64,000 nt of DNA from Janibacter sp. CX7. Lineage in GTDB: Bacteria; Actinomycetota; Actinomycetes; Actinomycetales; Dermatophilaceae. This document shows, piece after piece, positions 14,938-27,391 of the stretch. The DNA is taken from contig NZ_CP101464.1 in assembly GCF_024362365.1 (NCBI RefSeq), positions 1,860,001 to 1,924,000 on the forward strand. Direction: 5' to 3'. How positions within the stretch are numbered: position 1 is the first letter of the stretch; each line of letters begins with the position of its first letter. Under the pieces are notes generated by a model that saw only the letters and a list, made by a program, of their open reading frames with translations, had not been told where the DNA came from and searched no databases. A program made the translations under genes and the position numbers.

Positions 14938-15893
14938 GAGGGGCTGCCCTCCCCTTCGTCGTCGGTGTCGGCGGGGTCCGGCAGGATCATCGTGCCGAAG
15001 CCCTCGGACGTGAAGAGCTCGAGGAGCATCGAGTGCGGCTGGCGGCCATCGACGACGTGAGCCTGGGGCACGCCGTGCTCCACGGCCCGGATGCACGCCT
15101 CGAGCTTGGGGATCATCCCGGAGTCGACGCGGGTCAGCAGGTCGCGCGCCCCGGACGCCGTGAGGTGAGACAGCAGCGAGTCGCGGTCGGGCCAGTCGGC
15201 GTAGACGCCGTCGACGTCGGTGAGGACGACGAGCTTGTGCGCCCGCAGGGCGACCGCCAGCGCCGCTGCCGCGGTGTCGGCGTTGACGTTGAGCACCTGC
15301 CCGTCGACGTCGAGGTCCGGGGCGATCGTCGAGACGACCGGGATGCGGCCGGCGTCGACGATGTCGAGGACCGCGGCGGGGTCGACGGACTCGACGTCGC
15401 CGACGAGCCCGATGTCGACCGGCTCACCGTTGACGACGATGCCCTTGCGGCGGCCGCCGAAGAGGCTCGCGTCCTCGCCGGAGAGGCCGACGGCGACGGG
15501 TCCGTGCTGGTTGAGCAGGCCCACGAGCTCGCGGCCGACCTGACCGGTGAGGACCATCCGCACCACGTCCATGACCTCGGGGGTGGTGACGCGCAGCCCG
15601 CCCTTGAACTCGCTCTCGAGGCCGAGCCGGTCGAGCATCGCCTGGATCTGCGGGCCGCCGCCGTGCACGACGACCGGCCGCAGCCCGGCGTAGCGCAGGA
15701 AGACGATGTCCTCGGCGAAGGCCGCCTTGAGCGCGTCGTCGGTCATCGCATTGCCGCCGTACTTGATGACGACGAGGGCGCCGCGGAAGCGCTCGAGCCA
15801 GGGCAGCGCCTCGACGAGGGTCGTCGCCTTGGCCTGGGCGACGCGCAGGGCGGCCGCGTCGATGGCGCCGCGCAGGGTGGACTCGGCAGTCAT
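14934..15893 (-). CDS. argB: Acetylglutamate kinase
   Basis: A 319-aa amino-acid kinase family enzyme phosphorylating N-acetylglutamate. Seen: [10 protein letters not shown] (ATP site), VVHGGGPQI (substrate loop), [13 protein letters not shown], and LTDVDGVY. The helix ahead of the core ([21 protein letters not shown]) is typical of arginine-feedback-sensitive kinases, so inhibition by arginine is likely. The start is 12 nt past the argJ stop. Confidence 0.96.
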   Translation of the reverse strand: MTAESTLRGAIDAAALRVAQAKATTLVEALPWLERFRGALVVIKYGGNAMTDDALKAAFAEDIVFLRYAGLRPVVVHGGGPQIQAMLDRLGLESEFKGGLRVTTPEVMDVVRMVLTGQVGRELVGLLNQHGPVAVGLSGEDASLFGGRRKGIVVNGEPVDIGLVGDVESVDPAAVLDIVDAGRIPVVSTIAPDLDVDGQVLNVNADTAAAALAVALRAHKLVVLTDVDGVYADWPDRDSLLSHLTASGARDLLTRVDSGMIPKLEACIRAVEHGVPQAHVVDGRQPHSMLLELFTSEGFGTMILPDPADTDDEGEGSPS

Positions 15894-15905
15894 GCCGGCC
15901 TCCGA

Positions 15906-18157
<2,252 letters not shown>

Positions 18158-18187
18158 TCACCCGAGCGTCCCCCCGGGATGCACGAC

Positions 18188-20701
18188 TCAGCGCTGCTGG
18201 GCACCCGTCGCCGAGGCCGCCGACGCGACGGCCTTGTCCCGCAGGGCGCTGACCTCGTCGGTTGTGAGGGTGCGGTCGGCGCGGAAGGTCAGCCGGTAGG
18301 CCAGCGACTTGCGCCCCTCCCCCACCTGGTCGCCACGGAAGACGTCGAAGAGCGTCAGCGACTCGAGGTCGTCGCCCGCGCTCGAACGCAGGGCCGCGGC
18401 AACGGCGGCCGCAGGGACCCCCTCGTCGACGACGAGCGCGACGTCGGTGTTGGCCGGGGGCTGGGTCGACAGCTGCGCCGGGGTCACCGGGTCACCGGCG
18501 GCCGCGATGATCGCGTCAAGGTCGAGCTCGGCGGCGACGGTGCGCTCGGGCAGCTCCAGGGCCGTGCAGACCTTCGGGTGCAGCTCACCCGCGTGCCCGA
18601 CGACCGAGCCATCGGCCAGGGTCACCGCGACGCACCGCCCGGGGTGGAAGGGCTCGCGCTGCGCCGCCTCGACCTGCAGGTCGAGACCGAGCGCGGCACC
18701 CACCGCGAGCGACCAGCCGACGACATCGCTCGCGCCGACGGCACGCGCGGGACCGTGCGGGCCGGCGGGCACGGCGGCGCCCGCCGCCGCGATCGCGACG
18801 TGGCGCGGCTGGGCCGGGACCCCGGTCGTGATCCGCTCGAGGTCCTCGGTCGAGGGCAGTGCCCCACCCGGGGGCACCGGCAGCGGGGTGATCCCGCCCG
18901 CCGTCACGAGGCCGATCTCGTAGAGCGCGGCATCGCGGTGCCCGCGGGAGACGTTGCGCCGCAGGGTGTCGAGCAGGGTGTCGAGGATCGAGGTGCGCAT
19001 GAGCGGCGCCTCGTCCTGCAGCGGGTTGGCCAGGCGCACCGTCGTGCGGCGCGCGTCGTCGGCCGGGTAGCCGAGTGCGTCGAAGCGCCCCTCGGACGTG
19101 AAGGGGTAGGACAGCACCTCGACGAGCCCGGTCGCGGCGAGCGTGCGGGCGACCGTGCGGCGGTCCCGCTGCCCCTTGGTCAGACCACGTCCGGCGCTGG
19201 CCCGCGGCACGACCGACGGGATCTGGTCGTAGCCGCGCACCCGGGCGACCTCCTCGACGAGGTCGGGACCGTCGGCGAGGTCGGGGCGCCAGGTGGGCGG
19301 CGTGACGAGGAGGGACTCCCCTTCGTCCGCCACGGCGCAGCCGATCGCGGTGAGGGTCGCGACGACCTCCTCACGGGGGTAGTCGAGGCCGATGTAGCGG
19401 CTAGGCAGGGTCGGGTCGAAGGGGATGGCCGCCGGCGGTGCCGGAGTGCCCACGTCGGTCGCGGTGTCGTCGGCCGTGCCCCCACCGTGCTCGACGAGCA
19501 GGTCGACGGCGAGCTGCGCGGCCGCGGCCGTGACCGCGGGATCGACGCCCCGCTCGAAGCGCTTGGACGCCTCGGTCGTCAGGCGGTGACGTCGCGCCGA
19601 GCGCGCCACGCTCACGGCGTCGAAGTGCGCGGCCTCGACGAGGACGTCGGTCGTCGCGTCGTCGACCTCGCTCGAAGCGCCACCCATGACGCCCGCGATG
19701 GCCAGGGGCGTCGTGCCGCCGTCGGTGATGAGCAGGTCCTCGGGGACGAGCTCGCGCTCGACGTCGTCGAGGGTCGTGAGGCGCTCGCCGGCACGGGCGC
19801 GCCGCACCTCGATGGCCCCGTCGAGCTTGGCGAGGTCGTAGGCGTGCAGCGGCTGGCCGAGCAGCATCATCACGTAGTTGGTGACGTCGACGGCGAGCGA
19901 GATCGGCCGCATGCCGACCTCGGTGAGCCGGCGGCGCATCCACTCGGGCGACTCTGCGGTCGCGTCGATGCCGCGCACGACCCGGGCGACGAAGCGGTCG
20001 CAGCCGGGCACACCGTCGACCGGCGCGTCGTCGACGAGGCGCACCTCGTGCCCGGGGCCGGTCGCGGTCGCGACGGTCAGGTCCGCCGGGTCGACGAAGG
20101 GGGTGCCCTCCGACAGGGCGTACTCGCGGGCGATGCCGCGCATGGAGAAGCAGTAGCCGCGGTCCGGGGTGACGTTGACCTCGACCGTCTCGGCGTCGAG
20201 GCCGAGCACGGGGATGAGGTCGTCGCCGGGCGCGAGGGCACCGACGACGTCGGCCGGCAGCTGCTCGGTGAGCACGATGATGCCGTCGTGGTCCTCGCCG
20301 AGGCCCAGCTCCATCGCGGAGCAGATCATGCCGGCGCTCACGTGGCCGTAGGTCTTGCGCGCCGAGATCTCGAAGTTCCCCGGCAGCACGCCGCCGGGCA
20401 GGATCACCGCGACGAGGTCGCCCACGTCGAAGTTGTGCGCACCGCACACGATGCCCTGCGGCTCGCCGGTGCCGTTGGCGGCACCCACGTCGACCTGGCA
20501 CCAGTTGATCGTCTTGCCGTTCTTCTGCTCCTCGGGGGTGCGCTCGAGCACCTTGCCGACGACGAGAGGACCGGTCACCTCGCCACCGAGGATGTCCTCC
20601 TCCTCGAGGCCGACGCGCACGAGCGTGGCGGCGACGTCCGCCCCCTTCGCCCCCGGCTCGACCTCGGTCAGCTCACGCAGCCACTCGATCGGGGCCCGCA
20701 T
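18188..20701 (-). CDS. pheT: Phenylalanyl-tRNA synthetase beta subunit
   Basis: An 837-aa subunit. Domains in order: N-terminal tRNA-binding EMAP-like fold (about 40-150, GIVCGAHNFDVGD), B3/B4 editing domain (about 205-390), B5 (about 400-480), core, and a C-terminal ferredoxin-fold anticodon-binding domain (about 745-837, STQPPANTDVALVV). It pairs with PheS as alpha2-beta2. ATG start overlaps the pheS stop by 1 nt (TGATG). An in-frame extension inside pheS is read-through. Confidence 0.96.
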   Translation of the reverse strand: MRAPIEWLRELTEVEPGAKGADVAATLVRVGLEEEDILGGEVTGPLVVGKVLERTPEEQKNGKTINWCQVDVGAANGTGEPQGIVCGAHNFDVGDLVAVILPGGVLPGNFEISARKTYGHVSAGMICSAMELGLGEDHDGIIVLTEQLPADVVGALAPGDDLIPVLGLDAETVEVNVTPDRGYCFSMRGIAREYALSEGTPFVDPADLTVATATGPGHEVRLVDDAPVDGVPGCDRFVARVVRGIDATAESPEWMRRRLTEVGMRPISLAVDVTNYVMMLLGQPLHAYDLAKLDGAIEVRRARAGERLTTLDDVERELVPEDLLITDGGTTPLAIAGVMGGASSEVDDATTDVLVEAAHFDAVSVARSARRHRLTTEASKRFERGVDPAVTAAAAQLAVDLLVEHGGGTADDTATDVGTPAPPAAIPFDPTLPSRYIGLDYPREEVVATLTAIGCAVADEGESLLVTPPTWRPDLADGPDLVEEVARVRGYDQIPSVVPRASAGRGLTKGQRDRRTVARTLAATGLVEVLSYPFTSEGRFDALGYPADDARRTTVRLANPLQDEAPLMRTSILDTLLDTLRRNVSRGHRDAALYEIGLVTAGGITPLPVPPGGALPSTEDLERITTGVPAQPRHVAIAAAGAAVPAGPHGPARAVGASDVVGWSLAVGAALGLDLQVEAAQREPFHPGRCVAVTLADGSVVGHAGELHPKVCTALELPERTVAAELDLDAIIAAAGDPVTPAQLSTQPPANTDVALVVDEGVPAAAVAAALRSSAGDDLESLTLFDVFRGDQVGEGRKSLAYRLTFRADRTLTTDEVSALRDKAVASAASATGAQQR

Positions 20702-21795
20702 CAGATCTCCATCCCGAACGCCGCCGAGAAGCGGACGTCTCCCTCGATGATGTCGCGCATGTCGGCGACGCCGTGGCGCAGCATGAGCGAGCGCTCGATG
20801 CCCAGGCCGAAGGCGAAGCCGGTGTACTCGTCGGGGTCGATCCCGGCGGCCGCGAGCACGCGACGGTTGACCATGCCGGAGCCACCGAGCTCGATCCAGC
20901 CGGTGCCGCCGCACGTGCGGCAGGCCGAGTCCTCGCCGCGGCAGACCCAGCAGCGGCAGTCGATCTCGGCACTCGGCTCGGTGAAGGGGAAGTAGTTCGG
21001 ACGCAGCCGCGTGACGACGCCCTCGCCGAAGAGACCCTGGACGAAGGCGTCGAGCGCCCCGCGCAGGTGCGCCATGGTGATGCCCTTGTCGACGACCAGA
21101 CCCTCGAACTGGTGGAAGACCGGCGTGTGCGTCGCGTCGAGGTCGTCGGTGCGGAAGACCTTGCCCGGGCAGAGCACGTAGATCGGCGGCTCGCGGTCGA
21201 GCATGGTGCGAATCTGCACCGGCGAGGTGTGCGTGCGCAGCACGACGCCGGCGTCGGCCGGCTCGACGAAGAAGGTGTCCTGCTCACCGCGGGCCGGGTG
21301 GTCCGGACCGATGTTGAGCGCGTCGAAGGTCAGCCACTCGGACTCGATCTCGGGACCCTCGGCGATCTCCCAGCCCATGCCGACGAAGATGTCCTCGACG
21401 CGCTCGGTGACCAGGCTGATCGGGTGCCGGGCGCCGAGCCGCTGGTACGGGCTCGGCACCGTGAGGTCGAGGGTCTCCTCGACGAGGATCCGCTCGTCGC
21501 GCTCGGCCTCGAGCTCGGCCTGGCGGGCGGCGAAGGCCTGCCCCACTCGGCCACGGGCCTGGCCGACGCGCTTGCCGGCCTCGGCCTTGGCGCTCGGCGG
21601 CAGCGCACCGATCTCGCGGTTGGCGAGGGCGAGCGGGCTCTTGTCGCCCTGGTGCGCCCCCCGGATCCGCTTGAGCTCGTCGAGGGTCGTGGCGCCCGCC
21701 GCGGCGTCGAGCGCGGCCTGGACGGCCTCGTCGATCACCTGCGGGTCGAGCGCGGCGACCTCGACCGGGTCGTAGTTGGTGTTGGGTCCTGACAC
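20701..21795 (-). CDS. pheS: Phenylalanyl-tRNA synthetase alpha subunit
   Basis: A 364-aa class II catalytic subunit: N-terminal coiled-coil tRNA-binding arm (about 1-110), then the catalytic core with HPISLVTERVEDIF, the motif 2 region GKVFRTDDLDATHTPVFHQ, and motif 3 FGLGIERSLML. It has the actinobacterial Cys insert (CRCWVCRG ... CRTCGGTGW), which could bind zinc. The GTG start lies 8 nt after a -10-like TAGACT, so the transcript is probably leaderless or nearly so. Confidence 0.96.
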   Translation of the reverse strand: MSGPNTNYDPVEVAALDPQVIDEAVQAALDAAAGATTLDELKRIRGAHQGDKSPLALANREIGALPPSAKAEAGKRVGQARGRVGQAFAARQAELEAERDERILVEETLDLTVPSPYQRLGARHPISLVTERVEDIFVGMGWEIAEGPEIESEWLTFDALNIGPDHPARGEQDTFFVEPADAGVVLRTHTSPVQIRTMLDREPPIYVLCPGKVFRTDDLDATHTPVFHQFEGLVVDKGITMAHLRGALDAFVQGLFGEGVVTRLRPNYFPFTEPSAEIDCRCWVCRGEDSACRTCGGTGWIELGGSGMVNRRVLAAAGIDPDEYTGFAFGLGIERSLMLRHGVADMRDIIEGDVRFSAAFGMEI

Positions 21796-21819
21796 GAGGC
21801 CCGAGTCTACGGGCCCGGC

Positions 21820-22680
21820 TCAGTCCAGATCGTGCACGGTCAGGTACTCCCGGGGCTCGAGCCGCCCGAGCAGCAGGTTCATCACCGGCCGGGGTCCGCG
21901 GCGGTGCTGCCGGTAGGGTCCGGCGGCCGACTCGTAGAGCTGGAGCAGGCGCCCGTCGACGATGACCGAGCCCTCCGCCATGGGAGGCAGCAGCCAGTCG
22001 CGACCCGTCGCGGGGGTCCACCCACCGTCCCGGGCCAGGTCGGCGGCGTCGACCCGCGTGAGCACCGACGGCGCGGTGCGCCCCCAGCTGCGGGAGAACC
22101 ACACCGCCCGGTCGTCGTCGAAGGCCAGGCCCTGGGTGCGCGGCGGCACGACGAGCTCCTCCCCCGTCGGCTCCGGCCGGCCGTCGGCCGTGATCCGGTA
22201 GCGGTGCGCCCGGCCGGGTCCGTCGACGACGAAGCGGGCGACCCACAGCCCGCCGTCGTGGGCGGTGACCGTCGAGCTCGCCCGCACGCGCACCGTGGCG
22301 ACGGGTTCGCTCAGTCCCCCGCGCAGACACTCGGTCTCGTGCACCTGCAGCCGTCCGGCACCGCTGACATAGGTCCACCGGTCGAGGACCGCGACCCCGC
22401 CGTAGTGGTCGAGGCCGGTCAGGCCCACCCTGGCGGTCACCTCGCCCTCCGCGTCGGCGATGACGAGCAGCCCACGGCGGGAGTCGCGCACGTCGTAGAA
22501 GGTGTAGACGAGCTCGTCCCGCTCCGGGTCGTGACCCAGCCCCTGCGGCACCTCGGCCCCACCCGGGACGAAGGGGATGACCGGTCCGTCCTCGAGGTCA
22601 GCCCGCGACACACCCCTCGTGCGCCAGCGGCTCCACGGGCGTCGGCCGCGCCACCGCTGCACGGTCTGCCAGATCCTCAT
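21820..22680 (-). CDS. Uncharacterised protein, possible beta-propeller
   Basis: A 286-aa protein I do not recognise. After a basic, Trp/Arg-rich N-terminus it has repeating strand-like segments ([78 protein letters not shown]) that suggest a propeller-like lactonase or WD fold. No signal peptide is evident. The ATG lies 7 nt after TAGGGT, the leaderless geometry seen at other genes here; the longer frame would reach into the furA promoter. It lies 24 nt beyond pheS and on the same strand, between pheS and furA. Confidence 0.7.
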   Translation of the reverse strand: MRIWQTVQRWRGRRPWSRWRTRGVSRADLEDGPVIPFVPGGAEVPQGLGHDPERDELVYTFYDVRDSRRGLLVIADAEGEVTARVGLTGLDHYGGVAVLDRWTYVSGAGRLQVHETECLRGGLSEPVATVRVRASSTVTAHDGGLWVARFVVDGPGRAHRYRITADGRPEPTGEELVVPPRTQGLAFDDDRAVWFSRSWGRTAPSVLTRVDAADLARDGGWTPATGRDWLLPPMAEGSVIVDGRLLQLYESAAGPYRQHRRGPRPVMNLLLGRLEPREYLTVHDLD

Positions 22681-22745
22681 GCCCGGCACCCTACGGCGGG
22701 TGCCGGGGACCCCCTTCGTCCCCCCGCCGGCGGCACCGTCCTTTT

Positions 22746-22760
22746 CTTGACTCATTCAAG
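22746..22760 (+). promoter_or_regulatory. FurA box and -35 region of furA-katA
   Basis: CTTGACTCATTCAAG is a 15-bp dyad (CTTGA/TCAAG arms) containing a -35-like TTGACT. It resembles the FurA operator known upstream of mycobacterial furA-katG (CTTGACT-N-ATTC...). A weak -10 GACTCT (22770-22775) is 7 nt before the ATG. Autoregulation by FurA is inferred. Confidence 0.65.
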
Positions 22761-22782
22761 TTCTGGTGGGACTCTGGTGGCG

Positions 22783-23223
22783 ATGAGCACGATGATCGAC
22801 ACCGACGCCGCGGCGGACCTGCTGCGGGAGCACTCGCTGCGCGTCACGGCCCCCCGGGTGGCCGTGCTGCGCGAGCTCTCGGCGCACCCGCACGCCGATG
22901 TCGACACGATCACCCGCGCCACCCGCGAACGCCTGGGCTCGGTGAGCACCCAGGCCGTCTACGACATCCTCGGGGCGCTCGCCGCCCAGGGCATGGTGCG
23001 CAAGTTCGAGCCGGCCGGCCACCCCGCCCGCTACGAGCTCGAGCTCGGCGACAACCACCACCACCTCGTCTGCCGCACCTGCGGCACGATGCTCGACGTC
23101 GAGTGCGCACCGGGCGCCGCCCCCTGCCTCGACGCGGCCGACGACCACGGCTTCGCCATCGACGAGGCCGAGGTCATCTACTGGGGCACCTGCCCCGCCT
23201 GCGCGGAGGCCGCGACCCACTGA
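22783..23223 (+). CDS. furA: Fur-family peroxide regulator (FurA/CatR-like)
   Basis: A 146-aa Fur-family repressor: N-terminal winged helix ([36 protein letters not shown]) and C-terminal metal-binding dimer domain with [21 protein letters not shown] and a CPAC pair near the end, the two Cys pairs of a structural zinc site. Catalase lies 41 nt downstream, which makes a peroxide-sensing FurA/PerR-type role more likely than iron Fur. No ribosome site precedes the ATG, in keeping with a leaderless transcript. Confidence 0.9.
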   Translation: MSTMIDTDAAADLLREHSLRVTAPRVAVLRELSAHPHADVDTITRATRERLGSVSTQAVYDILGALAAQGMVRKFEPAGHPARYELELGDNHHHLVCRTCGTMLDVECAPGAAPCLDAADDHGFAIDEAEVIYWGTCPACAEAATH

Positions 23224-23264
23224 TCAGCACTGCACCCCACCCCGAAGAGAAAGAGGAGCAGCAG

Positions 23265-24836
23265 ATGTCATCCACCCCCGAGACCCCGGCCCCGCGCTCG
23301 GACGCGCGCGGCACCCTCGACACGTCCGGCCCGTCGACTCAGGTCAACGGCGCCCCGACCGTCAGCGACCGCAACAGCCTCTCCGTCGGCAGCAACGGCC
23401 CCCTGCTGCTCCACGACACGCACCTCGTGGACACGCTCGCCCACTTCAACCGGGAGAACATCCCCGAGCGCAAGCCGCACGCCAAGGGCTCCGGTGCCTT
23501 CGGCCACTTCGAGACGACCGCCGACGTGTCGCAGTACACCAAGGCCGCGGTCTTCCAGCAGGGCACGACCACCCGGATGCTCGCTCGCTTCTCCACCGTC
23601 GCCGGCGAGCTCGGCTCCCCCGACACCTGGCGTGACGTGCGCGGCTTCGCGCTGCGCTTCTACACGAGCGAGGGCAACTTCGACCTCGTCGGCAACAACA
23701 CCCCGATCTTCTTCCTGCGCGACCCGCTGAAGTTCCCCCACTTCATCCGCAGCCAGAAGCGCCTGCCCGACTCGGGCCTGCGCGACAACACGATGCAGTG
23801 GGACTTCTGGACCAACAACCCGGAGTCGGCCCACCAGGTCACCTACCTCATGGGTGACCGCGGCCTGCCCCGCTCGTGGCGCCACATGAACGGCTACGGC
23901 AGCCACACCTACATGTGGGTCAACGCCTCCGGCGAGAAGTTCTGGGTCAAGTACCACTTCCACACCCAGCAGGGCGTCGAGGGCCTGACCAACGACGCGG
24001 CGGGACGTCTCGCCGGCGAGGACGCGGAGTTCCACCGTCGCGACCTCTTCGACGCCATCGCCCGCGGCGACCACCCGCAGTGGAAGCTGTCGGTCCAGGT
24101 CATGCCCTACGAGGACGCCAAGACCTACCGCTTCAACCCCTTCGACCTGACGAAGACCTGGTCGCACGAGGACTACCCGCTCATCGAGGTCGGCACGATG
24201 ACCCTCGACGAGAACCCGGTCAACTTCTTCGCGCAGATCGACCAGGCCGCCTTCGCCCCGAGCAACACGGTGCCGGGGATCGGCTTCTCGCCCGACAAGA
24301 TGCTGCTCGGCCGGGTCTTCGCCTACGCCGACGCCCACCGCGCCCGGATCGGCCCGAACTTCCACCAGCTGCCGGTCAACCGCCCGGCCGTGGCCCAGGA
24401 GAACCACTTCACCTTCGACGGGCCGATGCGCTACGAGCACTCCGGTGACGCCCCCGTCTACCAGCCCAACAGCTTCGGCCGGCCGCACGCCGACGAGCAG
24501 GGCCCGGTCGACGACGGGTGGGAGGCCGACGGCGAGATCGTCCGCTCCGCCTACGAGCTGCACGCCGAGGACGACGACTTCGGCCAGGCAGGCACGCTCG
24601 TGCGTGAGGTCTTCGACGACGCGCAGCGCGACCGTCTCGTCGACACCGTCGTCGGCGCCCTCTCAGGGGTGGTCGAGCCGGTGCTCTCGCAGGCCCTGCA
24701 GTACTGGAGCAACATCGACGGCGACGTCGGCTCCCGCATCGCCGAGGGGGTCAAGGCCGCCGCGGAGTCGCCGACCGACCCGGGCGAGATCCTGCGCGGG
24801 CAGGAGACCAACGCCCGCTCCGGCGCCAACGCCTGA
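23265..24836 (+). CDS. katA: Monofunctional heme catalase
   Basis: A 523-aa clade-3-sized catalase that disproportionates hydrogen peroxide. The distal His72 lies in [20 protein letters not shown] and the proximal heme ligand Tyr354 in [10 protein letters not shown]. The substrate-channel segment [20 protein letters not shown] is intact. ATG start with an AGAGGAG site about 10 nt upstream. It lies 41 nt after furA and probably shares its peroxide-induced promoter. A strong hairpin terminator follows. Confidence 0.96.
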   Translation: MSSTPETPAPRSDARGTLDTSGPSTQVNGAPTVSDRNSLSVGSNGPLLLHDTHLVDTLAHFNRENIPERKPHAKGSGAFGHFETTADVSQYTKAAVFQQGTTTRMLARFSTVAGELGSPDTWRDVRGFALRFYTSEGNFDLVGNNTPIFFLRDPLKFPHFIRSQKRLPDSGLRDNTMQWDFWTNNPESAHQVTYLMGDRGLPRSWRHMNGYGSHTYMWVNASGEKFWVKYHFHTQQGVEGLTNDAAGRLAGEDAEFHRRDLFDAIARGDHPQWKLSVQVMPYEDAKTYRFNPFDLTKTWSHEDYPLIEVGTMTLDENPVNFFAQIDQAAFAPSNTVPGIGFSPDKMLLGRVFAYADAHRARIGPNFHQLPVNRPAVAQENHFTFDGPMRYEHSGDAPVYQPNSFGRPHADEQGPVDDGWEADGEIVRSAYELHAEDDDFGQAGTLVREVFDDAQRDRLVDTVVGALSGVVEPVLSQALQYWSNIDGDVGSRIAEGVKAAAESPTDPGEILRGQETNARSGANA

Positions 24837-24849
24837 CCGCATCGGCACA

Positions 24850-24891
24850 ACGAAGGGCGCCGCTCCCCTCACGGGGGGCGGCGCCCTTCGT
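24850..24891. terminator. Bidirectional terminator between katA and the rRNA methyltransferase gene
   Basis: A perfect 14-bp stem (ACGAAGGGCGCCGC with its complement) has a 14-nt C/G-rich loop and lies 13 nt past the katA stop and before the convergent methyltransferase stop. The right arm begins a 20-mer (24884-24903) repeated exactly beside the terminator at 43062-43113. Confidence 0.85.
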
Positions 24892-24928
24892 CATGTCGTC
24901 GGCTGCGGGAGCCGGACCGTCTGCCGGG

Positions 24929-25693
24929 TCAGGCGCGCTGCTGACGGGCCGAGGCGTAGAGGCAGATCGTCGTCGCCATCGCGAGGTTGAGCGACTCGGC
25001 GTGACCGTGGATCGGGACCCGGACGACCTCGTCGCACGCAGCGAGGGTGGCCTCCTCGAGACCCCAGGCCTCGTTGCCCATGACCCACACGTGCGGACCG
25101 GCGAGGTCGGCGTCCTCGGTCGTCGACTCCCCTGCACCGTCGGCGGCCAGCCGCCGCACCCCGGCCGCGCCGAGCGCCGTCAGCGTCTCGGGGATCGACA
25201 GCCCGGTGACGACCGGCAGGTGGAAGAGCGAGCCGGCGGTCGAGCGCACGACCTTGGGCGAGGTGACGTCGACCGAGGCGTCGCTGACGAGCACCGCGTC
25301 GGCACCTGCCGCGTCCGCACCCCTGATGACCGTGCCGAGGTTGCCGGGGTCACGCACGTGGGTGAGCAGGACGAGCAGCCGCGGGTCGGCGGCGAGGACG
25401 CCGGGCAGGTCGCTCGGCGCCCACTCGACGACGGCAGCCGTGCCCTGCGGGGTGTCGGCATCGCACATCGCGGCGAGGACCTCGTCGGTCACCTCGTGGA
25501 CGAAGACGCCCGCCTCACGGGCCGGCTCGACGAACTCGGCGTAGCGCTGCTCCGCCTCGGCGGTCACGTAGAGGTCGACGATCCGCTCGGGTGCGAAGCG
25601 CACCGCCTCGCGCACCCCCTGCGGCCCCTCGACGAGGACCCGGCCGGTGCGCCGACGCGCAGAACGCCGGGAGAGCCCACGCACCGACCGCAC
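24929..25693 (-). CDS. TrmH/SpoU-family rRNA 2'-O-methyltransferase
   Basis: A 254-aa SPOUT methyltransferase. N-terminal substrate-binding domain (LVEGPQGVREAV) then the knotted SAM domain with motif 1 HVRDPGNLGTVIRGADAAGA, motif 2 HVWVMGNEAWGL and motif 3 VRVPIHGHAESLNLAMA. It probably methylates 23S rRNA ribose, as in the RlmB/TsnR group. It follows rplT in the translation block infC-rpmI-rplT, the usual actinobacterial place. The GTG start is a choice: homologues usually extend some 10 residues more (ALTNPSSER is in frame) but only CTG codons lie there. Confidence 0.92.
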   Translation of the reverse strand: MRSVRGLSRRSARRRTGRVLVEGPQGVREAVRFAPERIVDLYVTAEAEQRYAEFVEPAREAGVFVHEVTDEVLAAMCDADTPQGTAAVVEWAPSDLPGVLAADPRLLVLLTHVRDPGNLGTVIRGADAAGADAVLVSDASVDVTSPKVVRSTAGSLFHLPVVTGLSIPETLTALGAAGVRRLAADGAGESTTEDADLAGPHVWVMGNEAWGLEEATLAACDEVVRVPIHGHAESLNLAMATTICLYASARQQRA

Positions 25694-25749
25694 CCGCTCC
25701 GAGGAGGGATTGGTCAGCGCAGGGCGCTCCCGGCGTCCGGTGTGGTCGC

Positions 25750-26133
25750 TCAGGCCTCGACCTTGGCGTCAGCGGTCGCCGGCACGTTGGCCTTGGCGAC
25801 CTCGACGAGCGCGGCGAAGGCGGCCTCGTCGTTGACGGCGAGCTCGGCGAGCATGCGACGGTCGACCTCGATCTCCGCGGCGCGCAGGCCCTGGATGAAG
25901 CGGTTGTACGTCATGCCGTTGGCGCGGGCGCCGGCGTTGATGCGCTGGATCCACAGGCGACGGAAGTCGCCCTTCTTGGCGCGACGGTCACGGTAGCTGT
26001 AGACCGCGCTGTGGGTGACCTGCTCCTTGGCCTTGCGGTAGAGGCGGGACCGCTGGCCCCGGTAGCCGCTGGCGCGCTCGAGGACGACCCGGCGCTTCTT
26101 GTGGGCGTTGACCGCCCGCTTCACGCGTGCCAC
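25750..26133 (-). CDS. rplT: 50S ribosomal protein L20
   Basis: A 127-aa L20: [15 protein letters not shown] basic arm, [36 protein letters not shown] signature. GTG start with AAGGAG about 7 nt upstream. It binds 23S rRNA early in 50S assembly and forms an operon with infC and rpmI. Confidence 0.98.
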   Translation of the reverse strand: MARVKRAVNAHKKRRVVLERASGYRGQRSRLYRKAKEQVTHSAVYSYRDRRAKKGDFRRLWIQRINAGARANGMTYNRFIQGLRAAEIEVDRRMLAELAVNDEAAFAALVEVAKANVPATADAKVEA

Positions 26134-26172
26134 GTGATGACTCCTTCAGTGTGTGGGGACAAGAGGCTCAGG

Positions 26173-26367
26173 TCAGCGACCGAGCAGCTTCTTGATCTTC
26201 TTCTCGTCGGCCTTGGAGACCAGGACGTCGTTCGCGAGACGACGCGCGTGCTGCGGGGTCTTCTCGTGGAACTTGTGGACGTGGTTGGCGCGCTCGCGCA
26301 TGATCTTGCCCGAGCCGGTGACCCGGAAGCGCTTCTTCGCACCGGAGTGCGTCTTGTTCTTCGGCAT
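26173..26367 (-). CDS. rpmI: 50S ribosomal protein L35
   Basis: A 64-aa L35 (MPKNKTHSGAKKRFRVTGSG at the start, LANDVLVSKADEKKIKKLL at the end). It lies 43 nt after infC and 39 nt before rplT. The ATG is the family start; the frame continues upstream only as read-through. Confidence 0.98.
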   Translation of the reverse strand: MPKNKTHSGAKKRFRVTGSGKIMRERANHVHKFHEKTPQHARRLANDVLVSKADEKKIKKLLGR

Positions 26368-26410
26368 GTCGCCGATCTCCTTCTCGTTGCTGTGCTGGTC
26401 TGGGGCCGGC

Positions 26411-27043
26411 TCAGGACTCGGCCGGGGCCTCGGTGGCCTCGACCTCGGGGGTCTCGACCGCCTCGGCCGGGGCAGCGGCCGAAGCCGCCTTCTGCTCGTC
26501 CTTCTTGCGTCGCGCCTCGGCGCGGGCCTCGGACTTCTTCCTCGTCGGTGCGAGCACCATGACCATGTTGCGGCCGTCCTGCTTGGGGGCCGACTCGACG
26601 GTGCCGAGCTCCACGACGTCCTCCGCGAGACGCTGCAGCAGTCGGAAGCCCAGCTCGGGGCGGGACTGCTCGCGACCACGGAACATGATCGTCACCTTGA
26701 CCTTGTCGCCGGCGCCGAGGAAGCGCTCGACGTGGCCCTTCTTGGTGCCGTAGTCGTGGCTGTCGATCTTCGGTCGGAGCTTGATCTCCTTGATGACCGT
26801 GTTGACCTGGTTCTTGCGCGCTTCGCGCGCCTTCATGGCGGCTTCGTACTTGTACTTGCCGAAGTCCATGAGCTTGGCCACCGGGGGCTTGGCCATCGGA
26901 GCGACCTCGACGAGGTCGAGGTCCGCCTCTGCGGCGAGGCGAAGGGCGTCCTCCACGCGGACGATGCCGACCTGCTCCCCGTTGGGGCCGACCAACCGCA
27001 CCTCCGGGACGCGGATACGGTCATTGATGCGAGGCTCGCTGAT
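26411..27043 (-). CDS. infC: Translation initiation factor IF-3
   Basis: A 210-aa IF-3: N-domain [19 protein letters not shown] and FGKYKYE, then C-domain ([26 protein letters not shown]), with an Ala/Glu-rich C-terminal tail (about 35 residues) common in actinobacteria. The start appears to be ATC at 27043: it gives the family N-terminus and has AAGGAG (27055-27050) 6 nt upstream, whereas no ATG/GTG/TTG is suitably placed. Rare AUU/AUC starts in infC are a known autoregulation device, because IF-3 itself rejects non-standard start codons. Confidence 0.95.
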   Translation of the reverse strand: MSEPRINDRIRVPEVRLVGPNGEQVGIVRVEDALRLAAEADLDLVEVAPMAKPPVAKLMDFGKYKYEAAMKAREARKNQVNTVIKEIKLRPKIDSHDYGTKKGHVERFLGAGDKVKVTIMFRGREQSRPELGFRLLQRLAEDVVELGTVESAPKQDGRNMVMVLAPTRKKSEARAEARRKKDEQKAASAAAPAEAVETPEVEATEAPAES

Positions 27044-27092
27044 GTGCTTCTCCTTGGCTCGGTGTAAGACTCCTTGGCCACCGACGAAGAAA

Positions 27093-27117
27093 GGCTCCTC
27101 GCCGATCGCGAGGAGCC
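27093..27117 (-). promoter_or_regulatory. infC leader hairpin, candidate attenuator
   Basis: In the minus-strand leader a perfect 10-bp stem (GGCTCCTCGC with GCGAGGAGCC, 5-nt loop) is followed by TTTCTTC, about 50 nt before the infC start. It looks like a weak intrinsic terminator. The leader back to about 27300 holds no recognisable gene; its open frame runs straight into infC. Confidence 0.5.
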
Positions 27118-27391
27118 TCACCAGAGCACGACATCGGATGCGCCCGGACGAAGGGGGTGACGGTGCACCTCCAGCGGTCGGGAACCGCGTCGAGACCTGT
27201 GACCCGGCAACCTGGCGGTCCTGACGAACCTGTGGTCGACGCGGGTGGAAGCGGGGCTCCTCTTGCGTCACCGTCACGGGGACGATGACCGGTCGACGAC
27301 CACGGTACCAGCGCACCCCCGCCGGGCCGAAATCGACCCCACGGCATGTCGCGGGGCCCGCGCCGCCGAGCTGGGCGACGGTGCCCGCGGG

